Source: Pseudomonadota bacterium (GTDB lineage: Bacteria > Pseudomonadota > Gammaproteobacteria > Burkholderiales > Rhodocyclaceae). From it: a DNA stretch of 64,000 nt. The notes under the pieces were generated by a model that was not told the origin of the DNA, did not search any database, and saw only the letters and a program-made list of their open reading frames with translations. The stretch spans positions 1 to 64,000 of the forward strand of contig JAFEDI010000080.1 of the NCBI GenBank assembly GCA_018241725.1, written 5' to 3'. Each line of letters begins with the position of its first letter. The stretch's first letter is position 1. A program made the position numbers and the translations under genes. Below, in pieces: positions 17,601-24,582 of the stretch.

Positions 17601-18560
17601 CTGCGTATCGTTACCGTAGGTGTCGTTATTCAGATTCAAATAGCTGACAGCGCCAAAACGCATCCGATCAATGTTCTTCTGAATCAGCCCAACCGGCTTG
17701 TAGACGAATTTTGTCTTGTCATCGGGGCTTTGATATTTCTGACAGTAATAATTGTCCGGATACTCGTGCTTGGTTTGATCTGTTCCATCACACACCAGGA
17801 CACGAACCGGGAAACTCTTGTAAACCGTTCCACCTGCCGTGGTGCCCGAACTATAACTAAACTCGACGTTAAGCCCCTTATTGAGAACGACAGCCACAAG
17901 ATTCTTGCCTACATTCGGACCAGAAGGGATAAAAGGGGTGTAGGAAGTAATGTCCCCAGATGACAAAGATTTATCGGGAAAATTCTGCTGCGACCCCTGA
18001 TTACTCGACCAACTCTTCTTCAATACAGTCGTCCCAACGGGCGTCGTAGCCGAGAAATCAAGAGGTAGATCGATGTCTCTCGCCCCTCCCGTCAACGCCC
18101 AGCGAAACAGATCAAGAACCGACATGGTCGCCCAGTTCAAGTAGTTTCCCGACCATTCGCCGGGACACTTAAAGGAGTTCGTTACATTCGTAGTATTGCC
18201 CGACGGCTTGAAGTAGGTATTTGTCGTGTCATACGTGTAGCACTTGGTTGGATCAAAATAACCAAGATACTTGCGTGTCTTTTCGAAAAGACTATCTGAC
18301 GTTGAATTGGCAGCCAAGGCCGAGCTGAAATTGGCGTGACTCTGAGCCGTCGGAAACTCCACAGACAGCGCAAGCATCACATTGGCAGGTACCGCTTCCT
18401 GACTTGCAGGGATCGGCACGTTGGCCAGGCCGGTTTCAGCCGCGCGCGCGCACGGCAGGACAGCGCCCCACAAGGCGGTAGCAAGCATGAGTCGCGCTGC
18501 GATCCGTCCGGATCCGACACCTGGGCATTTGCGCTGTACTTTAAGCAGGTTCATCATCAT
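14694..18560 (-). CDS. pilY1: type IV pilus tip adhesin/assembly protein PilY1
   Basis: PilY1 is the large protein at the pilus tip, needed with the minor pilins for pilus assembly and involved in surface sensing. From ATG 18560 it has 1288 residues. It has a signal peptide (MLATALWGAVLPCARAAE) and a long variable N-terminal half. A calcium-loop-like DVNNNGVPDEGEW sits in the middle. The C-terminal beta-propeller segment (VVYVGANDGMLHAFDARVSG onwards, with YAGDLLGNVWRFDF) is diagnostic of the family. GGGGATTG precedes the three consecutive ATGs at 18560-18554. It is the last gene of the minor-pilin operon, 25 bases after pilX. The open frame reaches 18785, but that part overlaps pilX in another frame. 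Confidence 0.92.
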   Translation of the reverse strand: MMMNLLKVQRKCPGVGSGRIAARLMLATALWGAVLPCARAAETGLANVPIPASQEAVPANVMLALSVEFPTAQSHANFSSALAANSTSDSLFEKTRKYLGYFDPTKCYTYDTTNTYFKPSGNTTNVTNSFKCPGEWSGNYLNWATMSVLDLFRWALTGGARDIDLPLDFSATTPVGTTVLKKSWSSNQGSQQNFPDKSLSSGDITSYTPFIPSGPNVGKNLVAVVLNKGLNVEFSYSSGTTAGGTVYKSFPVRVLVCDGTDQTKHEYPDNYYCQKYQSPDDKTKFVYKPVGLIQKNIDRMRFGAVSYLNLNNDTYGNDTQLQAVDGGVLKAHINDSKTYEILSTGAFPADPYPADKGGDADVTKTGAINYLNSFGYGAKSYKRYDNVSEMYAVALRYLLGPKGIGNVAGYSSIPPVPNSGSVPSLTAAQKKAIKDDFPVISTWKDPVLSADAGGMCQKQFVIGVGDTNTCCDSNLSGGVTPVNAVVAGERFAGKTANYWVTQIPGYDLTHDYIAGLAFAANTQALRSDFPDMRIKTFWLDVLEFSHKAPNNQYQKAAKYGAFKDVNNNGVPDEGEWNALKQTYAGEVLPDAYFPASDPDRMLTGLSSAFSQINAMIGAAAGAALQSSAISTTATTDGVYLTSYNSQYWSGDLQGFTIDASTTLGVIKTSLVWSAASLLDAKVAGTGWDTARKVVTLAPNSSGVLVGVPFRIGSLSTAQKSTLGATTTEQSDILNYLRGDTSKQSTLTTRNTYRYRASVLGDIVDSAALYVGPPSEVYSDAYNPGYSAFVAAKASRTPVVYVGANDGMLHAFDARVSGTGGGAELFAVVPNAMFAGPDGVPVESGLKALSGNDYLHHYYVNATPFARDVDFARAGGVIETNSARSDWRTLLVTGLGKGGRSYVAMDVTDVPTSSTSEATIAGKVLWEFTHEDMGFSYGRPFIVKTRKWGWVVVIAAGYNNNLGVSSSSAPGKGVVFVLNPTNGALLQKITTSAGSVTTPSGLTHLSGYVQDYADMTMDQLYAGDLLGNVWRFDFMSPTLSVPSETTPIAILRDVDGNPQPVTTEPLIETAPDLVRYVFVGTGRLLHTNDRDSTQRQTFYAVRDGTVTNPYSMAAGAPNPLPSGVTFPVGRSQMVQVANLIEGVTMDSSKPMGWYYDLIETADSPKAPAGASKGPEQVVINPQANEGVVSWVGSAMTQDKCNPAGVSSTYAVKYGTAKSVFSLLDVTSNAVTVQGSIPSSVGLAGLRLVRYGSTIRLVGSRSDASAPSFVGSQVSGFGDPRVLNWRIIGQ

Positions 18561-18585
18561 CAATCCCCGTTTGACGGAAACAACA

Positions 18586-19254
18586 CTATTCTTGCGCAAA
18601 GGTAACAATCCACTGCGCGTAAGTCTGGCTGTTGCGCACCCCGTCAGTACGCACCGTAACCCGATAAAGAGGGGTAGCCGTGGAGCCGGGCTTTCCAGCC
18701 CATCCCGTCCCGCCCCGAGGAGAATTGCTTGAAAGCATGCATGTGAGAGCCGATGCCGGCCCATATGTCGTGCACATACGCTCAATCAAGAACCTGGTCT
18801 TGGTCACATCCGATGCAGCAAATCCTCCGGTATAGGATTGCGCCGCCACCTTGAAGACCGAATCGAATGCAGTTGCATCCTTGATAATAACGGGAATCCC
18901 ATTTTCATCGGACTCAAGCAGACGAGGATAGAAATTCTGCTTGACCCATTGCGTTGCTGCAGTGCACTTTACGCCGGTACTCGCCGGCGGAGGACAGCCC
19001 GCAATGGAGTCCTGAATACTCAGGAGTGTTGTTCTATTGGTACCCGTCATTTGCTTGAACGCATCCCCAACCCCACGTGCCGACCGGCTATTTGTATCGC
19101 GCTTAAAGCCGATATTGCCCGACAGCAAGGCCGACGTACCGACCGAACTCAGCAAGGATGTCGCACCCAGCATCATTACAAGCAAGATAATCAGTACGAC
19201 AGCCAGGACGGCACCGCTCTGCCGCCCAAAGCCACCTCTGAACTCAACCGACAT
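18586..19254 (-). CDS. pilX: minor pilin / pilus assembly protein PilX
   Basis: PilX is a membrane-anchored minor pilin that forms the pilus-priming complex with PilV, PilW and PilY1. The protein shows the PilX N-terminal motif: a short basic leader, then QSGAVLAVVLIILLVMMLGATSLL. The glutamate at position 5 of the mature pilin is absent, as is usual for PilX homologues. An SNGIGFKRDTNSRSA-like region follows the hydrophobic helix (GNIGFKRDTNSRSA). ATG 19254 is preceded by GAAGGTG; an upstream ATG at 19281 overlaps the pilW stop. About 222 residues. Confidence 0.85.
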   Translation of the reverse strand: MSVEFRGGFGRQSGAVLAVVLIILLVMMLGATSLLSSVGTSALLSGNIGFKRDTNSRSARGVGDAFKQMTGTNRTTLLSIQDSIAGCPPPASTGVKCTAATQWVKQNFYPRLLESDENGIPVIIKDATAFDSVFKVAAQSYTGGFAASDVTKTRFLIERMCTTYGPASALTCMLSSNSPRGGTGWAGKPGSTATPLYRVTVRTDGVRNSQTYAQWIVTFAQE

Positions 19255-19273
19255 AGCACCTTCAATATGAAAA

Positions 19274-20524
19274 TTACACATTGGGCGGCACCTTCATGTT
19301 TCTTAAAGGAATGACCCACTCATACACCTGATATTGGTAACGCTGCTCGTCTGCACTCAGGGATCTCTTGAATCGCCTCTTCTCGGGTAAATCCTGAAAC
19401 AGATTCAATTCAGTGATGGGAGCATCGGTCATGAACGGTTGCGCCGAACGCATCACCACTGCGATGCGAACAGCCTTGATGTATCCGATCTTTTGCTGGG
19501 TTGCCAGCTTCCCATCAAGCACGTTGGCTATTGTCCAGCCACTCTCCGACGGTGAAACCCATTCATCCACTGCGTTGTCGTTGTCCGTTCCCCCAACGCC
19601 ATCGTCAAGCCCATACCTGGCCTTAATGAGAAAAACATTTTCGCCAAGAACCTGTGGATCAGAACGGTTGAGAATGTCGAACTGAACGAGTTCCCCGTCG
19701 CCATTGACGCCCAGCAAGGCAAACGTCGGAGCATTCCGCAAGCCCAAGTGAAATGCAGCCGGTGCCTTCGTGAGAATTCCTGAGTCCACATTTCCATATG
19801 ACATTCCATTCAAGGGAATGTCGGCATTGGAGACCGTAACAATCTTGGCCCCGATAGAACTGTCCGTGGCCAGCGTTGCAGGTGAAAAAGTGCTCTGCGC
19901 CTGCACCAGGCGACAATCCCCGGGGTCATCTGGAACGTCCTGGGGAACAGTTAGAAACATATCGAACAAGGAGGCATCTGCACCGGCCTTGAGCCCCATA
20001 CCAAGGGCTGGAGTAGGCTTCACCACAAGCGATGAACCTGTCGACGAAACCATGATGGGCCTGTTACCCGCGGCGGAATCCCCCGCCATAACGACAAGAA
20101 CGTCGGATCCGCTTGTTCCACCGTCCACGATGGCCAACGGAACCGCCCGCATTTTCTGGGGAACACTGCCAAAAGGACTCGGAAACGGGTCGGGGCGTGG
20201 AAGGATGGCCGTCCCTGCGTAATTCACCAACAATTGGCACCCCCAGACGTGCGAGCCTCGTGCCAGCCCAGCCCCTGCCTCTTGGAGCACCAGATCCAAC
20301 CTCTGGGCGACGATTGCCGCAGCCTGCGTGGCATCCCCCGCCCCGGACAAATTTCGACGAAACATCTCACTCGACGAAAAAGTCTGCACGATGACCAGAC
20401 TGGCCAAAAGCCCAACCACCATTCCAACCATCAATTCGACAAGACTGATACCCGACTGTCGCGCATGACACTGCCTGCGACGCCGTCTGCAATGGCGGTT
20501 AGAAAAGCATGGTTGTCGTTTCAT
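19274..20524 (-). CDS. pilW: minor pilin PilW
   Basis: The 416-residue protein has a basic leader of about 26 residues and the prepilin cleavage site QSG/ISLVELMVGMVVG, with Glu at position 5 of the mature protein, followed by a hydrophobic helix. The C-terminal globular part carries the PilW-type region LNLFQDLPEKRRFKRSL. ATG 20524 overlaps the end of pilV by 26 bases, the likely real start; the longer frame to 20830 lies inside pilV in another phase. PilW helps prime pilus assembly and anchors PilY1. Confidence 0.88.
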   Translation of the reverse strand: MKRQPCFSNRHCRRRRRQCHARQSGISLVELMVGMVVGLLASLVIVQTFSSSEMFRRNLSGAGDATQAAAIVAQRLDLVLQEAGAGLARGSHVWGCQLLVNYAGTAILPRPDPFPSPFGSVPQKMRAVPLAIVDGGTSGSDVLVVMAGDSAAGNRPIMVSSTGSSLVVKPTPALGMGLKAGADASLFDMFLTVPQDVPDDPGDCRLVQAQSTFSPATLATDSSIGAKIVTVSNADIPLNGMSYGNVDSGILTKAPAAFHLGLRNAPTFALLGVNGDGELVQFDILNRSDPQVLGENVFLIKARYGLDDGVGGTDNDNAVDEWVSPSESGWTIANVLDGKLATQQKIGYIKAVRIAVVMRSAQPFMTDAPITELNLFQDLPEKRRFKRSLSADEQRYQYQVYEWVIPLRNMKVPPNV

Positions 20525-20948
20525 ATACTCCGTGCTCCACCTTTGACTTAGTCGCGTCAGTCGCCCCGGGCAAATCCCATTGAAGCACGACTGTAACAAT
20601 GAAGGTATCAGCCGCATCCCCTTTGGAAACCGCCACCTGGGCCTTCGCATTGGGCAATTTGCTTCCGGCAACGACACGCTGATCGAACCACACTTTCGAA
20701 GTAGCACCACTTGCACCACTTCCATCCGAATTGAACGGATAGTTACTGAGTACAAGATCGCGCCTGTCAACAGCCATTTTGGCAAGCAATTCGTCCGTGA
20801 GAATGGCCGCCTCCGTTCGAAAGCGGGCATCCGTAACGATTCGTGTGGATGCAGCTTGAAAACCTATCATCCCGAGCAAACCCAAGGAAAATATCAATAG
20901 CGCAACCAGCGCCTCAAGCAAAACGTAACCGTGAATCGCACGTTTCAT
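20499..20948 (-). CDS. pilV: minor pilin PilV
   Basis: The product is a type IV minor pilin with a very short leader (MKRAIHG) cleaved before YVLLEALVALLIFSLGLLGMIG, Glu5 present. At 149 residues from ATG 20948, its length is usual for PilV. The start lies seven bases after the fimT stop, so translation is probably coupled; the upstream in-frame ATG at 21020 is inside fimT. It works with PilW, PilX and PilY1 as the initiation complex. Confidence 0.88.
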   Translation of the reverse strand: MKRAIHGYVLLEALVALLIFSLGLLGMIGFQAASTRIVTDARFRTEAAILTDELLAKMAVDRRDLVLSNYPFNSDGSGASGATSKVWFDQRVVAGSKLPNAKAQVAVSKGDAADTFIVTVVLQWDLPGATDATKSKVEHGVYETTTMLF

Positions 20949-20955
20949 CACAGGA

Positions 20956-21552
20956 CTACCCCCCCGGACAATCAGTCGCGGCCAAGATCGGCTGACAAGC
21001 CTGCGGGTTTCCACTGGCAAGCGCCGGATTGCACATTTTCACCCCTCCTCCAGGTGTCACAAAAACACAGTAGGCAAAATCGCCCCCCTCCGTCTGTGAC
21101 ACCCGAAAAATCTGCTTCCCGCTCACTGCCGCTCCCGTCGAATCCAATACGCGCCCGGCCCCACTGAAACGAATGCTTGCAGGCCCCTGGTAGGCGATGC
21201 CGCCGGAAATATCCTTTGTTGTGTAACCGTTCACATAACGATTCGAGGCCGCAACATCAACCACCCGGATTGTCCAGTTCTTGCCGTTCGCCTTGGCGAC
21301 GAGGGTTGCCACCGACGAGACGCTTGGCACATCGTCTGTTAGCAAGAACTCGACATCGCTATTACGTCGAATCGCCTCGGCCTCAGCCTGCCTCAATGCA
21401 TTCTGGATCAGCTGAGCACCCGACCCGACCGCACCACGCGCTATCAAGCCCCCAAAGTAAGGTATTGCAACGGCAAGCAGAATGGCCACGATAACCACCG
21501 TCACCATCAACTCCAGTAAAGTCACCCCTCGCTGGGCATGTCCGGTCAGCAC
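20956..21552 (-). CDS. fimT: minor pilin FimT/FimU (GspH family)
   Basis: A GspH/FimT-family pilin-like protein of 198 residues, with leader MLTGHAQRG cleaved before VTLLELMVTVVIVAILLAVAIPYF (Glu5 present). It starts at a GTG (21552) inside the end of the preceding pilin gene, with a GGGGG ribosome-binding stretch. Several cysteines lie near the C-terminus (YCVF...MCNPA...ACQP...DCPGG) and may form disulfides in the periplasm. Confidence 0.87.
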   Translation of the reverse strand: MLTGHAQRGVTLLELMVTVVIVAILLAVAIPYFGGLIARGAVGSGAQLIQNALRQAEAEAIRRNSDVEFLLTDDVPSVSSVATLVAKANGKNWTIRVVDVAASNRYVNGYTTKDISGGIAYQGPASIRFSGAGRVLDSTGAAVSGKQIFRVSQTEGGDFAYCVFVTPGGGVKMCNPALASGNPQACQPILAATDCPGG

Positions 21553-21974
21553 GATCCCCCCTTGCTCATTAACCAGCAGTTTCCAGTGCTGGATGGCGTT
21601 GCCGATTTCTTTTCATTGCTTTCATTGATTGAATACCAGTAGCCACTCATTCCACCCGCCGAGGTTCCGGTTATCTTGAGTGTAAAGGTATTGGCGGTAC
21701 ACGCCGGACTGTGGGCGATCGTGAATGGCAGCCCGCTGAAACTGGCGCTAAAATCGGGACAGGAGCCATCTGCCAGCATATAAGACCGGTTGGCATTGAA
21801 AACCTGCTCCATCCGCACCTTTGCCTCGGACAGTGCCTCAACGCCCTGTGCGATCTTTCCTCGAGCGATGTGCTCGGTATAAGCCGGCACGGCAACTGCC
21901 GCAAGGATGCCGGCAATGGCCACCACGATCATCAATTCGATCAAACTAAATCCGCGCATTCTGTTCATGAACAT
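21546..21974 (-). CDS. pilE: type IV pilin PilE
   Basis: The 142-residue pilin has the short leader MFMNRMRG, then FSLIELMIVVAIAGILAAVAVPAY, with the canonical cleavage before Phe and Glu5. Cysteines near the C-terminus (SPACTANTF and GNCWLMSKGGSC) fit the pilin D-region disulfide. GGAGGGAG precedes two nearby ATGs (21974 and 21968). It heads the operon pilE-fimT-pilV-pilW-pilX-pilY1. In Pseudomonas the PilE minor pilin is last; here it is first. It may be the minor pilin rather than the major subunit. Confidence 0.85.
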   Translation of the reverse strand: MFMNRMRGFSLIELMIVVAIAGILAAVAVPAYTEHIARGKIAQGVEALSEAKVRMEQVFNANRSYMLADGSCPDFSASFSGLPFTIAHSPACTANTFTLKITGTSAGGMSGYWYSINESNEKKSATPSSTGNCWLMSKGGSC

Positions 21975-22122
21975 TCTCCCTCCACACATGATGGAACCTG
22001 CCGTCGTCCAAAGCGAGACAACGACGATCAAAGGTGCGTTTATCCAGACAAGCGGCTTGCGATGAACCGCCCGTCTGCCCCTATCCTGATGTGCCCTGCC
22101 ACTGCCGACGAGACAGCATTCG

Positions 22123-22776
22123 ATGAGGCCTTACCCTGACGCATCGCTGCTCGTCGCGAGTGTGCTTTCCATTACCCTCCACTGGGGGGCGCTGATCACT
22201 TTGGACCGCGCACCACACACCGGTCAGGCGTCCCCCACAGCCCCCCCCTTGATAGCGAGCTTGCGTACTGCGCCACCGCGCCCCTTTCCTCCCGCTTTAC
22301 CCAAGCAGCGCTCCCCAGACAGGGTTCCAATCTCCAACGGGCCATCCGACCGACAGTCCATGACGCGCACGCCCTCCTCCCATCAACAGAGTACAGACAA
22401 AGCCCCATCCAACTCTAACGCGGGCGCCGAGGTGCCTTTCTTTCCTATTGAGGCCCTGAGCCGCCCTCCAGTGTTACTCACGAAAGTAGGTCCACAAGAC
22501 TGGCCATCCAACCCGGGGGCTCCATCCGGCCGTCTCCTGATTCAAGTGGATATCGATGCAGACGGCCGTGTAGTTCGAACCACGCCAGTCTGTACGCCAT
22601 ACACGTGCCACGCAGCGGCAACATATGCCGGCTTTATCCGTGACTGGAGCTTTTCACCTGCCGAAATTCTGGGACATCCGGTCCCCAGTCGCATCGCTAT
22701 TGAAATCGAACTGGAGAATCCGGTCGACAAGGATCTGGAGTTCAGTCCGCTGACACCTTCTCAGCCCCCCCAATAG
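22123..22776 (+). CDS. TonB-like energy-transducer protein
   Basis: The protein has 217 residues: an N-terminal hydrophobic segment (LLVASVLSITLHWGALITL, about 9-27), a Pro/Ser-rich linker to about residue 100, and a C-terminal TonB-type domain with GRLLIQVDIDADGRVVRTTPV. The layout fits a TonB family member spanning the periplasm to power outer-membrane transport. No exbB or exbD is adjacent. The cysteine pair CTPYTC within the C-terminal domain is unusual. Its 3' end overlaps the convergent LysR gene by 16 bases. The outer-membrane partner is unknown. Confidence 0.7.
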   Translation: MRPYPDASLLVASVLSITLHWGALITLDRAPHTGQASPTAPPLIASLRTAPPRPFPPALPKQRSPDRVPISNGPSDRQSMTRTPSSHQQSTDKAPSNSNAGAEVPFFPIEALSRPPVLLTKVGPQDWPSNPGAPSGRLLIQVDIDADGRVVRTTPVCTPYTCHAAATYAGFIRDWSFSPAEILGHPVPSRIAIEIELENPVDKDLEFSPLTPSQPPQ

Positions 22777-23663
22777 TCCAGACGTCCGAACACCCCGCGC
22801 AAGTGATCGATGAGCAGCCGCACCCGCAGCGGCAGGCGGCGGTTCTGCGGGAAGACCGCATAGATGCCGGTGGCCGGCGCCGCCCACTCATCCAGCACCG
22901 ACACCAGCGCGCCGTTCGCCAGATCGCGCTCCACCTCCCACATGGAGCGCCAGGCCAGTCCGATGCCACCGAGCGCCCATTCGTGCAGCACCGTGCCGTC
23001 GTTGCATTCGAAACGCCCGGACACCTTGACGGTGCGCGCCTGCCCCGGTGAGTCCAGGTCAGCAAACACCCAACCCCGCTGCGGGTCGAGGGACAGGCAA
23101 TCATGGCGTGCCAACTCGTCCGGGGTTTCCGGAATGCCGTTGCGGGCCAGGTAGGACGGGCTTGCCACGACGACCCGCCGGTTGTCCGCCAGGCGCACCG
23201 ACACCAGGCTCGAGTCGCTCAACTCGCCGATGCGGATCGCACAATCGACGCCTTCGTTCACCAGATCCACCAGTCGGTCGCTGAGGTCGAGGCTGCATGT
23301 CACCTCCGGATTGGCAGCGAGAAAATCCCGCACCAGCGGCGCCACATGGCGCCGGCCGAAGCCCGCCGGCGCCGACACCTTGATGTGCCCGCTGGCCTTC
23401 ACGCCGCCCAGGCTCACCGAAGCTTCCGCATTCGCGAGGTCGTTGAGGATGCGCTGGCAATCCTCGAGGAAGGCACTCCCCTCGAAGGTGAGGCTCAGCT
23501 TGCGGGTAGTACGCACCAGCAGCTTCACCCCCAGGCGCTCCTCCAGCGCGTCGATGCGCCGCCCCATCATCGCCGGCGTCACGCCCTCGGCACGGGCAGC
23601 GGCCGACAGGCTGCCACGAGTCGCGACGCTGACGAAAGTCTCGATTTCCTTGAAGCTGCTCAT
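22761..23663 (-). CDS. LysR-family transcriptional regulator
   Basis: The 300-residue regulator opens with the LysR winged helix-turn-helix (IETFVSVATRGSLSAAARAEGVTPAMMGRRIDALEERLGVKLL, within residues 7-50). A substrate-binding-like effector domain follows (HIKVSAPAGFGRRHVAPLV... LVSVLDEWAAPATGIYAVFP). It is divergent from the haloacid dehalogenase gene, with 187 bases between them and a palindrome 17 bases from its own start. LysR proteins commonly control the divergent gene, so the dehalogenase is the best candidate target; the effector is not known. Confidence 0.88.
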   Translation of the reverse strand: MSSFKEIETFVSVATRGSLSAAARAEGVTPAMMGRRIDALEERLGVKLLVRTTRKLSLTFEGSAFLEDCQRILNDLANAEASVSLGGVKASGHIKVSAPAGFGRRHVAPLVRDFLAANPEVTCSLDLSDRLVDLVNEGVDCAIRIGELSDSSLVSVRLADNRRVVVASPSYLARNGIPETPDELARHDCLSLDPQRGWVFADLDSPGQARTVKVSGRFECNDGTVLHEWALGGIGLAWRSMWEVERDLANGALVSVLDEWAAPATGIYAVFPQNRRLPLRVRLLIDHLRGVFGRLDYWGG

Positions 23664-23679
23664 TTAATACTAAAAGTAA

Positions 23680-23695
23680 AAAATCATTTGATTTT
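23680..23695. promoter_or_regulatory. palindrome upstream of the LysR gene
   Basis: AAAATCA and TGATTTT are separated by TT in an AT-rich patch 17 bases before the LysR start. It is a candidate autoregulatory site and part of the divergent promoter region. Confidence 0.45.
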
Positions 23696-23773
23696 ATTAT
23701 GGCTTCTTTTTTGTTTAGTCATTGAATAAACTTCTCTCCAACGTGGTGGAGGAGACGCTGATCGAGTGGCGCC

Positions 23774-23791
23774 ACCGGGCAAAAGCCCGGT
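23774..23791. repeat. short hairpin in the dehalogenase leader
   Basis: ACCGGGC and GCCCGGT enclose AAAA. The hairpin lies about 60 bases before the dehalogenase ATG. It lacks a T-run, so termination is not expected. A leader-structure role is possible. Confidence 0.4.
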
Positions 23792-23850
23792 AGAAGCGCC
23801 CCGCAGCACCACCTGCAAGCAAACGCATCATCGACGAGGACATCAAGAGC

Positions 23851-24543
23851 ATGGCGCACGCGCCCCGAATCCAGGCTGTTGCATTCGATGCCTTCGGCAC
23901 GCTCTTCGACGTTTACTCGGTGGGCCTGCTGGCCGAACAGCTCTACCCCGGCAAGGGCACCGCCCTCGCCGAGCTGTGGCGCATCAAGCAGATCGAATAC
24001 AGCTTCATCCGCACCCTGTCCGGCCGCTACAAGCCCTTCTGGGACATCACCCAGGACGGCCTGCAGTACGCCGCCGCCAGGCTTGGGCTGGAGCTCGACG
24101 CCCAGCGCCGCACCCAGCTGATGAACCAGTATGCTTGCCTGTCTCCCTTCCCCGAGAACCTGGGCGCGCTACGCACCCTGAAGGAAGCCGGTGTGCCCAC
24201 CGCCATCCTGTCCAACGGCACGCCGGAGATGCTGCAGGTCGCCGTCAAGAGCGCCGGCATGCACGGCCTCTTCGATCACGTGCTGTCGGTCGATGCGGTG
24301 CGCAAGTACAAGACCGCCGCCGACGCCTACGCACTGGCGCCGCAGGCCTTCAACTGCCCGGCCGAACGCATCCTGTTCGTGTCGTCCAACGGCTGGGATG
24401 CCGCCGGCGCCACCTGGTTCGGCTATACCACATTCTGGATCAACCGCAGCGGCCAGCCCCTCGAGCAACTGGATGTCGCCCCCACCGTCCAGGGACGCCT
24501 GCTGACCGATGTCGTCGATTACGTGGCGCGCCACCGCGCCTGA
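23851..24543 (+). CDS. (S)-2-haloacid dehalogenase (HAD superfamily)
   Basis: Type II haloacid dehalogenases hydrolyse L-2-haloacids to D-2-hydroxyacids. This protein has 230 residues. It keeps every catalytic position of the L-DEX family at a constant +3 offset: Asp13 (FDAFGTLFD nucleophile), Arg44 (ELWRIKQ), Ser121-Asn122 (ILSNG), Lys154, Tyr160, Ser178, Asn180 and Asp183 (VSSNGWDAAG). That makes a true dehalogenase likely, not just a generic HAD phosphatase. It is divergent from a LysR regulator and directly upstream of malate synthase, so glycolate/glyoxylate from chloroacetate could feed the next enzyme. Confidence 0.88.
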   Translation: MAHAPRIQAVAFDAFGTLFDVYSVGLLAEQLYPGKGTALAELWRIKQIEYSFIRTLSGRYKPFWDITQDGLQYAAARLGLELDAQRRTQLMNQYACLSPFPENLGALRTLKEAGVPTAILSNGTPEMLQVAVKSAGMHGLFDHVLSVDAVRKYKTAADAYALAPQAFNCPAERILFVSSNGWDAAGATWFGYTTFWINRSGQPLEQLDVAPTVQGRLLTDVVDYVARHRA

Positions 24544-24582
24544 ACAATTTCAGCTTTTTCAACTTCTCAACCAGGAGTCATC

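Noticed and set aside
23715-23850. Small gene or gene remnant (frame with LSNVVEETLIEWRHRAKAR before a TAG)
   Set aside because: The frame has only about 23 codons from a TTG, no ribosome-binding site and no recognised family. It may be a chance open stretch in the leader region.
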